A DNA stretch of 64,000 nt, from positions 124,001 through 188,000 of the forward strand of contig NZ_MBTF01000004.1 of the NCBI RefSeq assembly GCF_002013915.1. The letters run 5' to 3'. This document shows, piece after piece, positions 7,949 to 16,135 of the stretch (position 1 is the first letter of the stretch; each line of letters starts with the position of its first letter). The position numbers were made by a program, and so were the translations under genes. This stretch comes from Mucilaginibacter pedocola. Its GTDB lineage: Bacteria > Bacteroidota > Bacteroidia > Sphingobacteriales > Sphingobacteriaceae. The notes beneath the pieces are model-generated. The model searched no databases. It saw nothing but the letters and a program-made list of their open reading frames with translations, and was not told the DNA's origin.

Positions 7949-10672
7949 ATGAGAAAGTTTTTTGCCCTCGCCATCCTCTTCGCCTGGAGTGCCGCTTGCG
8001 CATATGCACAGGTTTCGGTAAGTAAAATATTAGTAGAGAACCGCAGCAACCCCATCGGGTTGGATATGCCTGTGCCGCGTTTTACCTGGGAGTTAGCCTC
8101 GCCGGTGCGTAATGTTACGCAAAGCGCCTACCAGGTAAGGGTAAGCACCCATGCCGATTTTCGTAAGCTGGTGTGGGATTCTAAAAAGGTAGCTTCAGAT
8201 TCGTCGGTACATATTGGTTACAAAGGAAAAGCGCTGGCATCGCACACCAAATATTATTGGCAGGTACGTGTTTGGGACAACAACAAAAAAGCTTCGGCAT
8301 GGAGCGAGGTAGGGTATTGGATAACATCGTTGTTTAATGAGAGCGAATGGCAGGCCAAATGGATAGGCCCCGGCTACACTGAAGATAGCCTTCGCGCTTC
8401 GCCAATGTTCCGTAAATCGTTCTCATCGGCAAAAAAGGTGAGTTCGGCAATTGCCTTTATCACTGCGCACGGGCTGTACGAAGCGCAGATAAACGGGCAT
8501 AGGGTAGGCGATGCTTACCTCACCCCGGGTTGGACGAGTTACAAAACGCGCCTGCAATACCAGGCCTACGATGTTACTGATATGATAGCCGCCGGCAGCA
8601 ACACCATCGGCGTTACGCTGGGCAGCGGCTGGTATCGTGGCACCATCGGCTTTACCAATGCTGCCAATAAGTACGGTAAAGATATTGCCCTGCTGATGCA
8701 ATTGCACATTACTTACACCGACGGTACATCGGAAGTTGTGGTTACCGATGATAGCTGGAAATCATCTACCGGGGAAATAACCTACTCTGAAATTTACAAC
8801 GGCGAAACCATCGATAATCGCAAAATTAAAAAAGGCTGGGCGCTTAATGGTTATAACGATAAGGGTTGGAGCGGGGTACAAGTAGCCGATTATGGTTATA
8901 AGAATCTATTAGCCACTTATAACGAACCTATCACCAAACACGAAACTTTTAAGGCCCTGCGCGTTATCAAAAACAAAAAGAACGAGCATATAGTAGATTT
9001 TGGGCAGAACCTGGTAGGTTGGGTTAAGATCAGGCTGAAAGGCAAAAAGGGGCAAACCATAACCATATCGCACGCCGAGGTGCTGGATAAGGATGGTAAC
9101 TTTTATACCGATAACCTCCGTTCGGCAAAAGCGCAGGATAACTTTATTTTAAGTGGAGATGGCGAGGAAGTGTTCGAACCGCATTTTACTTTCCATGGTT
9201 TTCAATTTATTAAAGTAGAAGGCTACAACGGCGAGCTTAACCCCGATGATTTTACGGCGATTACGCTTTACTCGGATATGGCACCTACGGGTACTTTCAC
9301 CTCATCAAATGCTTTGGTTAACCAATTGCAGCACAACATACAATGGGGGCAAAAGGGCAACTTTTTAGATGTGCCAACCGATTGCCCGCAGCGCGACGAA
9401 CGTTTGGGCTGGACAGGTGATGCGCAGGTATTTTCGCGCACGGCCACTTTTAACATGAACGTAGATAACTTCTTCGCGAAATGGCTGAAGGATATCCCTG
9501 CCGACCAACGCCCCGACGGAGCAGTTCCTTTTGTGGTGCCCAACGTACTCACTAAAAATGATGCCGGAAGCGCAGGCTGGGGCGAAGCTGCTACCGCTAT
9601 ACCCTGGAATATGTACGTGGCCTATGGCGATAAACAGGTATTGGCCAACCAATACGCCAGCATGAAGGCCTGGGTAGATTTTATGAAGAACCGCGCTAAA
9701 GACGACCTGTGGAACACCGGCTTCCACTTTGGCGACTGGCTGTTTTACAGCGTGAACGACGATACCGATGGTACATCTGCCGTAACCGATAAATACCTGA
9801 TAGCGCAATGTTTTTACGCTTACTCTACCCAGTTGCTGATAAACGCTGCGCAGGTATTAGGCAAAACCGACGACTACGAGGCTTACGGCAAAAACCTGAA
9901 ACGCATTAAGGAGGCCTTTATGCGCGAATATGTTACGGCCAACGGGCGCATGGTATCGGGTACGCAAACCGCTTATGTTTTGGCATTGAACTTTGATATG
10001 CTGCCCGAGGAGCTTCGCCAGCAAGCGGCAACCAGGCTGGCCAATAATGTAAAGGCTTACGGCGACCACCTTACTACCGGCTTTTTGGGAACACCGTACC
10101 TGTGCCAGGTGCTCAGCCGTTTTGGTTATACCGATGTTGCTTACAAACTGCTGCTGCAGGATACTTACCCAAGCTGGTTGTATCCTGTTAAGATGGGCGC
10201 TACCACCATATGGGAGCGTTGGGATGGTATAAAACCCGATAAAACTTTCGAAACGCCTACCATGAACTCCTTTAACCATTACTCGTATGGCGCCATTGGC
10301 GATTGGATGTACCGCACCATGGTTGGGTTGGATACTTACAACGATGCGCCCGGCTACAAGCACATCAAAATAATGCCGCACCCGGGTGGTGGTTTCAGCA
10401 ATGCATCGGCAAGTTTGTTAACCTATTACGGGAAGGCAAGCGCCGCATGGGCCATAAGCAATGGGCAACTAACGCTTGATGTTACGGTGCCTGTAAATAC
10501 AACGGCGTCGGTTTACATCCCCGCCAAAGATGCGGCAAGCGTAACCGACGACGGGCAGCCGCTAAAAAGCGGCAAGCCTTTTCAGCCAACATACGGGCAG
10601 GAAAGTTACGTGCTGGTAGAGCTTGGCTCGGGCACGTATCATTATACTGTGCCGATAGACGTGAAAAAGTAG
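7949..10672 (+). CDS. Secreted alpha-L-rhamnosidase (GH78)
   Basis: Exported enzyme of 907 residues, full length for GH78, with a signal peptide ending AYAQ at residue 21. After an N-terminal fibronectin-like segment come the Bac_rhamnosid_N module, the concanavalin-like module, the (alpha/alpha)6 catalytic barrel and a C-terminal beta domain. The catalytic loop DVPTDCPQRDERLGWTGD starts at residue 474 and supplies the acidic residues D478, D483, E484 and D491. TTIWERWDG at 752-760 contributes the likely base E756. It releases terminal alpha-L-rhamnose from plant polysaccharides or glycosides. Its link to the preceding deacetylase and GH172/GH140-like genes suggests a pectin-side-chain programme. 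A 164-bp gap upstream implies its own promoter. Confidence 0.95.
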   Translation: MRKFFALAILFAWSAACAYAQVSVSKILVENRSNPIGLDMPVPRFTWELASPVRNVTQSAYQVRVSTHADFRKLVWDSKKVASDSSVHIGYKGKALASHTKYYWQVRVWDNNKKASAWSEVGYWITSLFNESEWQAKWIGPGYTEDSLRASPMFRKSFSSAKKVSSAIAFITAHGLYEAQINGHRVGDAYLTPGWTSYKTRLQYQAYDVTDMIAAGSNTIGVTLGSGWYRGTIGFTNAANKYGKDIALLMQLHITYTDGTSEVVVTDDSWKSSTGEITYSEIYNGETIDNRKIKKGWALNGYNDKGWSGVQVADYGYKNLLATYNEPITKHETFKALRVIKNKKNEHIVDFGQNLVGWVKIRLKGKKGQTITISHAEVLDKDGNFYTDNLRSAKAQDNFILSGDGEEVFEPHFTFHGFQFIKVEGYNGELNPDDFTAITLYSDMAPTGTFTSSNALVNQLQHNIQWGQKGNFLDVPTDCPQRDERLGWTGDAQVFSRTATFNMNVDNFFAKWLKDIPADQRPDGAVPFVVPNVLTKNDAGSAGWGEAATAIPWNMYVAYGDKQVLANQYASMKAWVDFMKNRAKDDLWNTGFHFGDWLFYSVNDDTDGTSAVTDKYLIAQCFYAYSTQLLINAAQVLGKTDDYEAYGKNLKRIKEAFMREYVTANGRMVSGTQTAYVLALNFDMLPEELRQQAATRLANNVKAYGDHLTTGFLGTPYLCQVLSRFGYTDVAYKLLLQDTYPSWLYPVKMGATTIWERWDGIKPDKTFETPTMNSFNHYSYGAIGDWMYRTMVGLDTYNDAPGYKHIKIMPHPGGGFSNASASLLTYYGKASAAWAISNGQLTLDVTVPVNTTASVYIPAKDAASVTDDGQPLKSGKPFQPTYGQESYVLVELGSGTYHYTVPIDVKK

Positions 10673-10683
10673 GATTTGTATTT

Positions 10684-10784
10684 CTCTTGTCATCCTGAGC
10701 GAGAGCGAAGGATCTATTCGCGAACTATGCATTACCACAATGCAAGTCGGCTAATAGATGCTTCGTACCTCAGCATGACAAGAG
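10684..10784. repeat. Imperfect palindromic interspersed repeat (about 100 bp)
   Basis: The 16-mer CTCTTGTCATCCTGAG at 10684-10699 is matched in inverted orientation, with one mismatch, at 10769-10784. The inner segments GCGAAGGATCTA (10705-10716) and TAGATGCTTCGT (about 10755-10766) also pair with few mismatches. It fills the gap between two convergent genes, whose stops lie about 12 and 5 nt away. Elements with this TCATCCTGAGCG...GAAGGATCT core are, to my recollection, common dispersed repeats in Sphingobacteriaceae. It could also act as a transcription-ending hairpin for both genes. Confidence 0.75.
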
Positions 10785-10789
10785 GTAAC

Positions 10790-11695
10790 TTACAATTGCG
10801 CAGTAAACGCAAACCCTACCACACCATTATTGAACGTTGGCATAATAAGCGTTTGCTTTTTAGAATTATCGTCGTGGAAAAGTTTATTCCTGAATAGGGG
10901 GTACAATGCGTAGGCCGCCTTGGCAGATAATATACCAAAGCCGGCACCGGCAACAATATCGCTAAACCAGTGCTTGTGGTTGTAAACCCTTAAAATAGCG
11001 GTTGCCGATGCACAGGTGTAGCCCAATACACCATACCAGGGCGATTTATCACCATACTCCTGCGCCATAAATTCGGCGGCTACAAACGCGCTGCCAGAAT
11101 GCCCCGAGGGGAAAGAGAGGCGGTCGGCGCCGTTGGGTCGCAGCCTGTCTGATGAGCTCTTCAAGCCAAAAGTTACCAAACCGAATATCCCTTCAGACAT
11201 CCCTAACAATATCGACCTATCAATGAAAGTGTTTTTGCCATGCACACCTGCAAAGTTTAAACCGTAAACCAGGGCGATTGGAGCATATTGAAGATAGTTT
11301 TCTACGGGGTATAGGTTGCCCGGATGGTCTTGCTGTGCATCGCGATCAATACTGAAGTCGAGGTCGCGGATAGCTTTCACTTTAAAAGACAAGGCGCCGT
11401 AAGTAACAAAAACTGCCGGGGGAATAAACGATGGCCATTTACTCCGCAAGGGCTTTACTGTATCGGGCAAAGCCAGCAGGTTGGCAGAATCTGTTTTGAG
11501 GGAATCTTTGGTGCTAACCTTTATTTGCGCATTTGCGGTAAGTGTTGAAATGCTTAAGATGATAAAAAGGGCCTTTTTCAAACCAGTGTATATGGGGTAT
11601 AATTTAAAAATGCTGCTATTTATAAAAACAATCTGTAGAAAGTTTGGATGCATAGCCGTAGGGAAATGACATCCGTTTTCACGATTTGTTTTCAA
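10790..11695 (-). CDS. PAP2-family phosphatase
   Basis: Membrane-associated phosphatase of the PAP2/haloperoxidase superfamily. All three signature motifs are present: K-x6-RP within KSSSDRLRP, PSGH in SFPSGHSGSAF, and SR-x5-H-x3-D in the variant form RVYNHKHWFSDIVAG. The family dephosphorylates lipid phosphates such as undecaprenyl pyrophosphate or phosphatidate. The open frame begins at 11695, but its first 38 codons look non-coding. A signal peptide (LKKALFIILS...TANAQ) starts at a TTG at 11581, which I favour as the true start and which would give 263 residues; an ATG at 11653 is another option. It converges on the rhamnosidase gene with the palindromic repeat between them. From 11696 to 11928 I see only AT-rich DNA. 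Confidence 0.88.
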   Translation of the reverse strand: MKTNRENGCHFPTAMHPNFLQIVFINSSIFKLYPIYTGLKKALFIILSISTLTANAQIKVSTKDSLKTDSANLLALPDTVKPLRSKWPSFIPPAVFVTYGALSFKVKAIRDLDFSIDRDAQQDHPGNLYPVENYLQYAPIALVYGLNFAGVHGKNTFIDRSILLGMSEGIFGLVTFGLKSSSDRLRPNGADRLSFPSGHSGSAFVAAEFMAQEYGDKSPWYGVLGYTCASATAILRVYNHKHWFSDIVAGAGFGILSAKAAYALYPLFRNKLFHDDNSKKQTLIMPTFNNGVVGFAFTAQL

Positions 11696-11928
11696 TAAGT
11701 TAACATGAACGGGTATTTGATCGATTAAGTATTTGCAGCATTAAAAATATGCCCGGGGGTACCACAAAATAGGGCTAATAAAACAAAATGCAAATTTTTT
11801 GTAAACAATATGCGTTTATGCGGGGTTTATCTAACAGTTAATAACTAATAAATACTTTTTTATATACGATAAAGCTTTACGCATTAAACAAATATTTATA
11901 ACCGAAATCTAAAAAGACAGGAACACCT

Positions 11929-12507
11929 ATGAAACGATCGATTTTTGCAGCGGCAGCTTTATTAATACTGAATGTTACAGCAAGCCGCGTTTTTGCACAG
12001 ACAACACCAACTACAACCACAACTACAGATACAACCAAAAAAGTTGCACAGGATACTGCTAAAGTAGAAAGCGCAACTGACGTGGTAGGCGCACTGGCCA
12101 GCAATGCCGATTACAGCGATGCTTTAACCGCAGTAAAGGCAGCCAAGCTCGATTCTACCTTAAAAACAGGGGGGCCATACACCATATTTGCGCCGCATAA
12201 CAATGCGCTTAGCCCCGCCAAGGTTGATAGCTTAAGCAAAGACCCCGCTAAACTGGCCACTATACTTAAAGGCCACGTAGTGAATGGTAAATACGGTAAA
12301 AAAGAAATTATTGCCGCCCTTAAAGCGGGTAAAGGTAAAGCTACAGTTACCACTATCGACGGGCAAACACTTACGCTATCACTAGCAGGCAGTAAACTGC
12401 AAATAACCAATGCAGCAGGCAGCTCGGCACAGGTAACCCTGTTCGACCTGATTGGCGCTAACGGCATTGTGAACGGCATAAATGGCGTACTGTTGCCCAC
12501 CAAGTAA
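11929..12507 (+). CDS. Secreted fasciclin (FAS1) domain protein
   Basis: Exported protein of 192 residues with a signal peptide ending VFAQ at residue 24. A threonine-rich linker (TTPTTTTTTDTT) follows, then a single FAS1 domain from about residue 48 to the end. Recognisable FAS1 elements are the opening VVGALASNADYSDALTAV, the first conserved box GPYTIFAPHNNA, and the later stretches HVVNGKYGKKE and LTLSLAGSKLQI; the end NGIVNGINGVLLP matches the family terminus. FAS1 domains mediate adhesion, and no enzymatic role is expected. An intrinsic terminator follows 24 nt after the stop, so it is probably monocistronic. Confidence 0.93.
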   Translation: MKRSIFAAAALLILNVTASRVFAQTTPTTTTTTDTTKKVAQDTAKVESATDVVGALASNADYSDALTAVKAAKLDSTLKTGGPYTIFAPHNNALSPAKVDSLSKDPAKLATILKGHVVNGKYGKKEIIAALKAGKGKATVTTIDGQTLTLSLAGSKLQITNAAGSSAQVTLFDLIGANGIVNGINGVLLPTK

Positions 12508-12530
12508 ACCTACAAACTAAAACTATATGC

Positions 12531-12557
12531 AAAGCCCGGCCTTCAGTGCCGGGTTTT
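12531..12557 (+). terminator. Intrinsic terminator after the FAS1 gene
   Basis: CCCGGC at 12535-12540 pairs with GCCGGG at 12548-12553 across a 7-nt loop, with an A-rich left flank and TTTTG on the right. Confidence 0.7.
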
Positions 12558-12593
12558 GTTGTTTATACAATAATGATGTTCGGCACATATTAG

Positions 12594-12601
12594 TACATTT
12601 G
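12594..12601 (+). promoter_or_regulatory. Candidate Bacteroidota -7 promoter element
   Basis: TACATTTG is an exact match to TAnnTTTG and lies 17 nt ahead of the ATG of the DUF985 cupin gene. I find no convincing TTG box at the expected -33 spacing, so this is a partial promoter prediction. Confidence 0.4.
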
Positions 12602-12618
12602 GGCAAAACACCCGCACC

Positions 12619-13107
12619 ATGCAAACACCCGATGCCGCTTACTGGATAAAACATTTATCGTTACAGCCACATCCCGAAGGTGGTTATTATAAAGAAGTTT
12701 TCCGATCAGAGAAACAGGTGAACAGGGTAGGGGAGGCAAAAGTATTACAGGCATGTACGTCAATTTACTACCTACTGGAAGGGGAGGACTATTCGGGCTT
12801 CCACCGTATAGCATCTGATGAGATTTGGTATTTCCACAAAGGTTCGCCGCTTACGGTGCACATTATTGCGGAGGATGGCAAGCCCGAAGCACATGAACTG
12901 TCCGACGGCCCTAATGGAAGCCTGTCGTTAGTAGTGCCTGCCGGGCTTTGGTTTGCTTCCGAGATACCCTCTAAATCGGGTTACGCTCTGGTTAGTTGCG
13001 CAGTAGCACCGGGTTTCGAGTTCAGCGAATTTGAGATGGCGGAGAAAGCTGAGATAACCGCGGCATATCCGGGCAACGAGGAACTATTTGACAGGCTTTG
13101 CCGATGA
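12619..13107 (+). CDS. DUF985-family cupin protein
   Basis: Cytoplasmic protein of 162 residues matching the DUF985 (Cupin_5) family. It opens with the family signature LQPHPEGGYYKEVFRS, continues with TSIYYLLEGEDYSGFHRIASDEIWYFHKG, and ends with the typical segment YALVSCAVAPGFEFSEFEMA. The fold is a double-stranded beta helix that usually binds a small ligand or metal; no enzymatic activity is firmly established for the family. A -7-like element precedes the gene. The following 90 bp contain a duplicated ATGTGCAGAT word, typical of small intergenic repeats. Confidence 0.9.
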   Translation: MQTPDAAYWIKHLSLQPHPEGGYYKEVFRSEKQVNRVGEAKVLQACTSIYYLLEGEDYSGFHRIASDEIWYFHKGSPLTVHIIAEDGKPEAHELSDGPNGSLSLVVPAGLWFASEIPSKSGYALVSCAVAPGFEFSEFEMAEKAEITAAYPGNEELFDRLCR

Positions 13108-13197
13108 GCGGGTAGATGTGCAGATTTCAGATTCCAAATGTGCAGATGATGCTCAAATGCACTAAGAATTTGAAGTATCTAATCACTCTTACAGAAT

Positions 13198-13803
13198 TTA
13201 TTTTTTCATCTGCACATCAATAAACTTATCCTGTATCTTTCCAAAAAACACCACCATAACTATAGCCCCGATGGTAGCGAAAAGCATATCGCTTTGCGTA
13301 TCCCAAATATAACCTTGTGTACCCAGGAAGGCATCGCCGCCCTCGCCCGTCATTACCGATACCAACCACTCTATAAACTCGTAGGTAACGCTGATGCTCA
13401 TGCAAACGCATACCGTTAAAAAGGCCAGCCAGCCCCGCTTTTGAATAACCTGCTTGCGGATAAACAATTCGCGCACGATGAAAGCCGGTACAAAGCCCTG
13501 CGCAAAATGGCCAACCTTATCATAGTTGTTACGGGTTTGGTGGAAGGCATCGCGTATCCAGTTAAAGGCCGGTACTTCGGCATACGTGTAATGCCCGCCA
13601 ATAAACAGTATATAGCAATGCAGTAGTATGGCCACGTAGGTGAAATAGGTGAATTGAAAGCGTTTGTAGGTTAGCATCAGCACTATAAAACCTACAATGG
13701 CAGGCAGTACTTCCAGCATCCAGGTAAAATAGTCGTGCGGGTTTATGGCGGATGCTATCAGCCCTATAAAAAACAGGATAACTAAGGTTAGGTGCTTATT
13801 CAT
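13198..13803 (-). CDS. YjdF-like (DUF2238) inner-membrane protein
   Basis: Protein of 201 residues with about six transmembrane helices, matching DUF2238 (Escherichia coli YjdF family). Family features are the conserved polar segment NYDKVGHFAQGFVPAF with flanking helices, the YEFIEWL motif, and the loop GDAFLGTQGYIWDTQSDM, which carries the conserved aspartates just before the last helix. The function of this family is not known. The start ATG lies at the end of an AT-rich gap of 58 bp shared with the next minus-strand gene. It appears to be transcribed on its own or together with the upstream cupin gene. Confidence 0.88.
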   Translation of the reverse strand: MNKHLTLVILFFIGLIASAINPHDYFTWMLEVLPAIVGFIVLMLTYKRFQFTYFTYVAILLHCYILFIGGHYTYAEVPAFNWIRDAFHQTRNNYDKVGHFAQGFVPAFIVRELFIRKQVIQKRGWLAFLTVCVCMSISVTYEFIEWLVSVMTGEGGDAFLGTQGYIWDTQSDMLFATIGAIVMVVFFGKIQDKFIDVQMKK

Positions 13804-13861
13804 GCCTGTAAATTATAAAATAATTGCATGAATTTAAGCACCTTGATAATACTGTCCCTGA

Positions 13862-14221
13862 TTATAAGTCCTCAACAAAATTAATTTCCTGCCCTTCATC
13901 AAAGGCTACGTAAATCCTTTTCCATGGGTCCTCGCCATGCATTTTCCATTGGTGGGCGGTGCCGGTGGTGTCCATGGCTATCAATAGTTCGCCGGGTTTA
14001 AGCAAAAAGGTTTCGCCCAGCGCGGTCTCGAACTCTAATGTTCCAGTGATGGTAATTACGTATTGCGTAGTTGGCGCATTGTGCCAATCGTAGAATGAAT
14101 GCGGGGGCGATTCCTGGAAACGGATGCTTGATGCCTGGTTGAGTACACCTTGCGCAACCGTTCCTGTTTTGATGTGCGAGTGCCCGTCTTCGCCGGTATA
14201 TAGTTTGTAAGCTTTTATCAT
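13862..14221 (-). CDS. Single-domain cupin protein
   Basis: Small cytoplasmic protein of 119 residues folding as a single cupin barrel. SFYDWHNAPTTQYVITITGTLEFETALGE is split between the first cupin motif (W-H-N-A) and the strand that carries the conserved glycine and glutamate, and LLKPGELLIAMDTTGTAHQW forms the second motif with its histidine. Such proteins commonly bind a metal or small ligand, and many are annotated only as cupin-domain proteins. No substrate can be inferred. A 62-bp gap separates it from the cyclase gene further upstream on the same strand. Confidence 0.85.
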   Translation of the reverse strand: MIKAYKLYTGEDGHSHIKTGTVAQGVLNQASSIRFQESPPHSFYDWHNAPTTQYVITITGTLEFETALGETFLLKPGELLIAMDTTGTAHQWKMHGEDPWKRIYVAFDEGQEINFVEDL

Positions 14222-14283
14222 AACTGATCTTTGCCCGCCAAACTAATAAAATAAACCCGGCTACGGTGTACTGAGTTTAAATC

Positions 14284-14979
14284 TTAACCAGAAATGGCCA
14301 AAAGATAATCCATACTTAAGCCGGCAACGGTACCCAAAAGCAGGTTTTGATAATAAGGCTTCCCCGCCAAACGCACACGCTGGTGTTGTTCAATTCCCTG
14401 CAAGGTTACGGTTTGGTGCCCGGCCGATAAGTGCTGCTGCCCGAGGTATTGGTAAGCATACTCGGATATCAGCAGGTCGTTATTCAGCTCCTTGGTTTTT
14501 GCCTGTAAGCGGGCTGCTATGTTAACGGCCAGGCCCATTACCGATAGTTTTGGTGTGCCTTCCAGCGCAAATTCGTCTACATAAACGTTGCCCGCATGCA
14601 AGCCGGCACCCATTTCTAAAGGGGCGTTCTCACCGCCTTGCGTGTACGAATCGTTAAAAAGGCCGATGGTTTTGAACATGGCACCTGCTGCCTGGTAAGC
14701 GTTGTTTACGGCCTCGCGGATATCATCCTGCAAACCAAATACAGCATACAGGCTGTCGCCGGCGGTTTCTACCACCTTACCACTAAAATTTTTAATGATC
14801 TGGTTAAAGGCAGTAAACAGGCGGCGTACCACCTGTATCACTTGCTGCTCTGGCTGGGCTTCCATTAAGCCGGTGAAATTCCGGACGTCTAAAAATAATA
14901 TGGCGAGTTCTTTTTCCTCGGGAGGTGCGGCCGCCGTAGCGCCTGTAACCGGTGTATATGTTAGGTAATTGTTTTCCAT
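14284..14979 (-). CDS. Class III nucleotidyl cyclase domain protein
   Basis: Soluble protein of 231 residues consisting mostly of one class III cyclase homology domain. The two metal-binding aspartates are visible (D31 in LFLDVRNFTG and D75 in TAGDSLYAVFG), as is the transition-state pair N153 and R157 in AVNIAARL. The purine-specifying positions are unusual: E71 stands where adenylyl cyclases have lysine, and S146 stands where they have aspartate. Both differ from canonical adenylyl cyclases, and the E resembles guanylyl cyclases. The product could be cAMP, cGMP or nothing. There is no sensory or membrane domain. It probably acts as a catalytic dimer. Confidence 0.88.
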   Translation of the reverse strand: MENNYLTYTPVTGATAAAPPEEKELAILFLDVRNFTGLMEAQPEQQVIQVVRRLFTAFNQIIKNFSGKVVETAGDSLYAVFGLQDDIREAVNNAYQAAGAMFKTIGLFNDSYTQGGENAPLEMGAGLHAGNVYVDEFALEGTPKLSVMGLAVNIAARLQAKTKELNNDLLISEYAYQYLGQQHLSAGHQTVTLQGIEQHQRVRLAGKPYYQNLLLGTVAGLSMDYLLAISG

Positions 14980-15112
14980 GAGTTTGTGAGTATATACCTA
15001 TCAGACGACCAAGTGGCGTTTACATTTCAAACAAAATGGCAAAAAATGTTTTCGTGATATTGGGTTGACACAAAGAGCCTGTTTAGCACTAATAATGATA
15101 TTTTTGATGCTG

Positions 15113-16135
15113 ATGAGATGCCGCCTATTGTTGTTTTTATTATGTATGCTTTGCGCCTGCAACCGGCCGCATAACGTTAATGTGGCTTTTTATTATTGGA
15201 AAACCAATTACAAAACCACGGCGGTTGAACAAGGCTATTTGCAGCAGCTAAAAGTGCGCAACTTGTATGTACGCATAATTGACGTATACAGGGATGCACA
15301 AAGCGGCGCGGCTGTACCGGTGTCGCCCGTTACATTCAGCGCTGCTTTGCCCGACAGCATTAATATAGTGCCGGTAGTTTTTATAGTGAATAATATACTG
15401 CGCAGTGCAGGTAAACCCGAACTGAACAGCCTCGCTGCCAAAATAAGCACCTTTGTGAACGGTAAAGTAAAGCAGGCCGGTAAGCAGGGCTATCACGAAC
15501 TGCAAATAGACTGCGATTGGACCGCCACCACCCGCGATAATTATTTTTACTTGTTAAAAGAGTTGGCCCGGCAGCCGGCGCTTAAGGGCATCAGGCTATC
15601 GGCAACTTTGCGCCTGCACCAACTGAAAAATTTGAAGCGCAATGGAGTACCGCCCGTAAGCAGGGTGATGCTGATGTGCTACAATATGGGCAACCTGCGC
15701 AAGTATGGCAATCAAAACTCGATACTGGATATGGTGGAGTTGAAGAAGTACGCTGATCAAAATGTGGGCAGTTATTCCTTGCCTATGGATGTAGGCTTTC
15801 CGCTTTTTAGCTGGGCCGTTGTGTTTAGGGATAAGCAGTACGCAGGTATCTCAAAAAGAGTAAAAATTACAAACCTGCAGAATAAAAAACAGTTTATATT
15901 TATAGGGAAAAATATGTACCGCGCGTTGGATAATTTGCCCGAATACGGCTTATTGCGAAACGACGAAGTACGATGGGAGGATGCCGAAACGGGGGACTTG
16001 AATAAGCTTGCCGGCTACCTTTCGCCACTAATAAAAACTGATTCCCTGAACCTGATCTACTTCCACTTAGATGAAGATATCCTTAAAAAATATACGCCCC
16101 AACAACTGCGGGAAACTGCTGAAATACTGCGTTAG
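15113..16135 (+). CDS. Putative lipoprotein with a TIM-barrel-like body (DUF3142-like?)
   Basis: Exported protein of about 340 residues. The open frame begins with TTG at 15065, but I prefer the ATG at 15113, which leads straight into the signal peptide MRCRLLLFLLCMLCAC with a lipobox-like LCAC. The body alternates strands and helices (NVAFYYWKTNY, HELQIDCDWT, IRLSATLRLHQL, RVMLMCYNMGNL), as in a TIM barrel of glycosidase type. Its arrangement reminds me of DUF3142, a tentative match. ELQIDCDW could place an acidic residue at a catalytic position. It overlaps the next gene by 65 nt in another frame, suggesting coupled expression. Confidence 0.72.
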   Translation: MRCRLLLFLLCMLCACNRPHNVNVAFYYWKTNYKTTAVEQGYLQQLKVRNLYVRIIDVYRDAQSGAAVPVSPVTFSAALPDSINIVPVVFIVNNILRSAGKPELNSLAAKISTFVNGKVKQAGKQGYHELQIDCDWTATTRDNYFYLLKELARQPALKGIRLSATLRLHQLKNLKRNGVPPVSRVMLMCYNMGNLRKYGNQNSILDMVELKKYADQNVGSYSLPMDVGFPLFSWAVVFRDKQYAGISKRVKITNLQNKKQFIFIGKNMYRALDNLPEYGLLRNDEVRWEDAETGDLNKLAGYLSPLIKTDSLNLIYFHLDEDILKKYTPQQLRETAEILR

